Below are positions 61,594 through 64,000 of a DNA stretch of 64,000 nucleotides, piece by piece. The notes below the pieces were generated by a model. That model saw only the letters and a program-made list of their open reading frames with translations. It ran no database searches and was not told the DNA's origin. Source of the DNA: Camelus bactrianus (lineage: Eukaryota; Chordata; Mammalia; Artiodactyla; Camelidae); assembly GCF_048773025.1 (NCBI RefSeq), contig NC_133555.1, positions 55,313,206-55,377,205 of the forward strand, read 5' to 3'. How positions within the stretch are numbered: position 1 is the stretch's first letter; each line of letters begins with the position of its first letter. Position numbers and translations under genes: made by a program.

Positions 61594-62837
61594 GCACTTT
61601 TCACTGTAAAACAGAGTTGGAGCTTGTACCTCCCCATATATATGTATGGAATGGAGTTTGCAACTGAAAAGAAACTTTGTGTTCCCAACAAGCTAGTTGA
61701 AGGACGGCTTTCACACACACTTATCTCTCGGAACTGAACAAGTGGAGAGACTTTCGTTCATCTAGCACCAAGGGAACGGGTTGCAGGAGACACTTTTTCT
61801 CTGCTTTCTCAGTCTGTTTCCTAGTGCCGGTTTGAAGTTCCTGCAGTTTTCACTGTAAAATCGAGTTGGAGCTAGTACCTCCCCATATATATGTATGGAA
61901 TGGAGTTTGCAACTGAAAAGAAACTTTGTGTTCCCAACAAGCTAGGTGAAGGACGGCTTTCACACACACTTATCTCTCAGAACTGAGCAAGTGAAGAGAC
62001 CTTCGTTCATCTAGCACCAAGGGAACGGGTTGCAGGAGACACTTTTTCTCTGCTTTCTCAGTCTGTTTCCTAGTGCCGGTTTGAAGTTCCTGCAGTTTTC
62101 ACTGTAAAACCGAGTTGGAGCTTGTACCTCCCCATATATATGTATGGAATGGAGTTTGCAACTGAAAAGAAACTTTGTGTTCCCAACAAGCTAGTTGAAT
62201 TCGGCTTTCACACACACTTATCTCTCAGAACTGAGCAAGTGGAGAGACGTTCGTTCATCTAGCACCAAGGAAACGGGTTGCAGGGGACACATTTTCTCTA
62301 CTTTCTCAGTCTGTTTCCTAGTGCCGGTTTGAAGTTCCTGCAATTTACACTGTAAAACCGAGTTGGAGATTGTACCTCCCCATATATATTTATGGAATGG
62401 AGTTTGCTACTGAAAAGATACTTTGTGTTCCCAACAAGCTAGGTGAAGGACGGCTTTCACACACACTTATCTCTCGGAACTGAGCAAGTGGAGAGACTTT
62501 CGTTCATCTAGCACCAAGGGAAAGGTTTGCAGGAGACACATATTCTCTGCTTTCTCAATCTGTTTCCTAGTGCCGGTTTGAAGTTCCTGCACTTTTCACT
62601 GTAAAACCGAGTTGGAGCTTGTACCTCCCCATATATATGTATGGAATGGAGTTTGCAACTGAAAAGAAACTTTGTGTTCCCAATAAGCTAGGTGAAGGAC
62701 GGTATTCACTCACACACATCTCTCAGAACTGAGCAAGTGGAGAGACGTTCGTTCATCTAGCACCAAGTGAACGCGTTGCAGGAGACACTATTTGTCTGCT
62801 TTCACATTCTGTTTCCTAGTGCCGGTTTGAAGTTCCT
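61594..62837. repeat. 5-monomer HOR nested in a 13-mer, copy 2
   Basis: Matches the preceding 1,244 bp with few changes (GGAAACGGG near 62,269, CTCTACTTTC near 62,295). It ends where TTTTCACCGTAAAACAG appears (about 62,843), a slot that copy 1 replaces with TTTTCACTGTAAAACAG. Confidence 0.87.
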
Positions 62838-64000
62838 GCAGTTTTCACCGTAAAACAGAGTTGGAGCTTGTACCTCCCCGTATATATATATGGAATGGAG
62901 TTTGCAACTGAAAAGAAACTTTGTGTTCCCAACAAGCTAGGTTAAGGACGGCTTTCACACACACTTATCTCTCAGAACTGAGCAAGTGGAGAGACGTTCG
63001 TTCATCTAGCACCAAGGGAACGGTTTGCAGGAGACACTTTTTCTCTGCATTCTCAGTCTGTTTCCTAGTGCCGGTTTGAAGTTCATGCAGTTTTCACTGT
63101 CAAACAGAGTTGGAGCTTGTACCTACCCATATATATGTATGGAATGGAGTTTGCAACTGAAAGTAAACTTTGTGTTCCCAACAAGCTAGGTGAAGGACGG
63201 CTTTCACACACACTTATCTCTCAGAACTGAGCAATTGGAGAGACGTTCGTTCATCTAGCACCAAGGGAACGGGTTGCAGGAGAAACTATTTCTCTGCTTT
63301 CTCAGTCTGTTTCCTAGTGCCGGTTTGAAGTTCCTGCAGTTTTCATGGAAAACCGATTTGGAGCTATTACTTCCCCATATATATGTATGGAATGGAGTTT
63401 GCAACTGAAAAGAAACTTTGTGTTCCCAACAAGCTAGGTGAAGTACGGCTTTCACACACACTTATCTTTCACAACTGAGCAAGTGGAGAGACGTTCGTTC
63501 ATCTAGCACCAAGGGAACGGGTTGCAGGCGACACTTTTTCTCTGCTTTCTCAGTCTGTTTCCTAGTGCCGGTTTGAAGTTCCTGCAGTTTTCACTGTAAA
63601 ACCGAGTTGGAGCTTGTACCTCCCCATATATATGTATGGAATGGAGTTTGCAACTGAAAAGAAACTTTGTTTTCCCAACAAGCTATTTGAAGGACGGCTT
63701 TCACACACACTTATCTCTCGGAACTGAGCAAGTGGAGAGACTTTCGTTCATCTAGCACCAAGGGAACGGGTTGCAGGAGACACTTTTTCTCAGCTTTCTC
63801 AGTCTGTTTCCTAGTGCCGGTTTGAAGTTCCTGCAGTTTTCACTGTAAAATCGAGTTGGAGCTAGTACCTCCCCATATATATGTATGGAATGGAGTTTGC
63901 AACTGAAAAGAAACTTTGTGTTCCCAACAAGCTAGGTTAAGGACGGCTTTCACACACACTTATCTCTCAGAACTGAGCAAGTGAAGAGACCTTCGTTCAT
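62838..64000. repeat. Start of a repeated 13-monomer unit, cut by the window edge
   Basis: Matches 59,604-60,766 at an offset of 3,234 bp (13 monomers). Shared markers: CCCGTATATATATATGG (about 59,643/62,877), CATGCAG (about 59,849/63,083), CATGGAAAAC (60,108/63,342), GCAGGCGACAC (about 60,290/63,524) and GTGAAGAGACCTTCG (about 60,747/63,981). The array continues past the right edge. Confidence 0.85.

Larger units (their letters stand above)
1..64000. repeat. Continuous tandem satellite array, ~249-bp monomer, about 257 copies
   Basis: Every part of the window is a variant of one ~249-bp unit, always in the same orientation. Landmarks recurring each period include TTCACACACA, GACGTTCGTTC, GGAACGGGTTGCAGG, CCTGCAGTTTTCAC, CATATATATG and GAAAAGAAAC. 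The landmark TTCAC falls at 1, 250, 499 and 748, at 9,959 (40 units, -2 bp), at 29,873 (120 units, -8 bp) and at 63,949 (257 units, -45 bp), so most monomers are exactly 249 bp and a few are 247-248 bp. No unique sequence, transposon or orientation switch interrupts it, and both window ends lie inside the array. Such arrays are typical of centromeric or other constitutive heterochromatin. I do not recognise the family, and which chromosomal location it has cannot be decided from sequence. Confidence 0.98.
30620..64000. repeat. Domain II: monomers mainly of the A148 / T165 type
   Basis: From about 30.6 kb nearly every monomer reads TGTAAAAC, and from about 31.0 kb most read GAGCTTGTACC. TGTCAAAC survives almost only in one HOR slot type with CATGCAG, CAAACAG and CTACCC markers (near 36,980, 52,155, 54,145, 57,375, 59,865 and 63,100). 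Near 42,945 the same slot reads CTCAAACAG. The one other copy I saw is near 35,240. The segment GTTGAATTCGGC, which carries an EcoRI site, appears only in this domain: I counted 17 copies between 34,091 and 62,197 and none to the left. Monomers of 247-248 bp are commoner here than in domain I. Confidence 0.85.

Noticed and set aside
1-64000. A CRISPR array or other prokaryotic direct-repeat system
   Set aside because: The units are 249 bp and the whole unit is repeated, with no unique spacers, no cas genes and no leader. This is eukaryotic-style satellite DNA.
1-64000. Tandem array of a multicopy RNA gene (5S rRNA, tRNA, snRNA)
   Set aside because: I see no 5S internal control region, tRNA A/B boxes in a cloverleaf, snRNA motifs or terminal T-runs arranged as a transcription unit in the monomer.
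1-64000. Satellite derived from a transposon or LTR element
   Set aside because: I see no terminal repeats, target-site duplications, primer-binding site or recognisable coding remnant in the 249-bp unit. An ancient origin cannot be excluded but has no support here.

Overview
The whole 64 kb window is one uninterrupted tandem satellite-DNA array. The monomer is about 249 bp and every copy lies head to tail in the same orientation. Following one landmark (the start of the TTCACACACA motif) from base 1 to base 63,949 gives 257 complete monomers and a 52-bp partial, with a net loss of about 45 bp against a perfect 249-bp register. I see no gene, RNA gene, transposon insertion, unique spacer or inversion. 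The window must come from a eukaryotic centromeric, pericentromeric, subtelomeric or knob-type heterochromatin block. I do not recognise the repeat family and cannot name the species. Retained CpGs and a transversion-rich substitution pattern are weak hints of a genome with little CpG methylation, or of a young array.

The array has two sequence domains. Domain I (1 to about 30.6 kb) mostly has C at monomer position 148 (TGTCAAAC) and A at 165 (AGCTAGTA). Domain II (about 30.6 to 64 kb) mostly has A at 148 (TGTAAAAC) and T at 165 (AGCTTGTA). The switch occurs within about 0.5 kb near 30.5-31.0 kb. Both changes break base pairs in inverted repeats of the domain I monomer.

Within each domain, monomers are organised into local higher-order repeats (HORs) of many lengths. 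Domain I has a dimer run (3.5-5.0 kb), a tetramer register (6.2-8.5 kb), a 14-mer tandem duplication (8.6-15.4 kb), a third partial copy with one monomer deleted (16.8-18.1 kb), a 9-mer duplication (17.7-22.2 kb), 6-mers with a nested dimer expansion (23.0-27.1 kb) and a 5-mer duplication (28.0-30.4 kb). Domain II has a trimer (31.2-32.6 kb), a 14/10/14-mer HOR series in which the middle copy lacks exactly four monomers (34.1-43.5 kb, with a fourth partial copy to 44.9 kb), a 10-mer pair (45.9-50.8 kb), an 8-mer pair (51.5-54.6 kb), another 10-mer pair (55.5-60.5 kb), and a 13-mer with a nested 5-mer duplication that begins to repeat again at the right edge (59.6-64 kb).

The short open frames are by-products of the repeat. 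Because 249 is 3 x 83, reading frame is kept from monomer to monomer, so the same meaningless peptide recurs. The window is of interest for satellite evolution: nested unequal crossovers can be read base by base, a sharp domain boundary is visible, and the monomer is rich in dyad symmetry. There is no hidden gene system that I can support.
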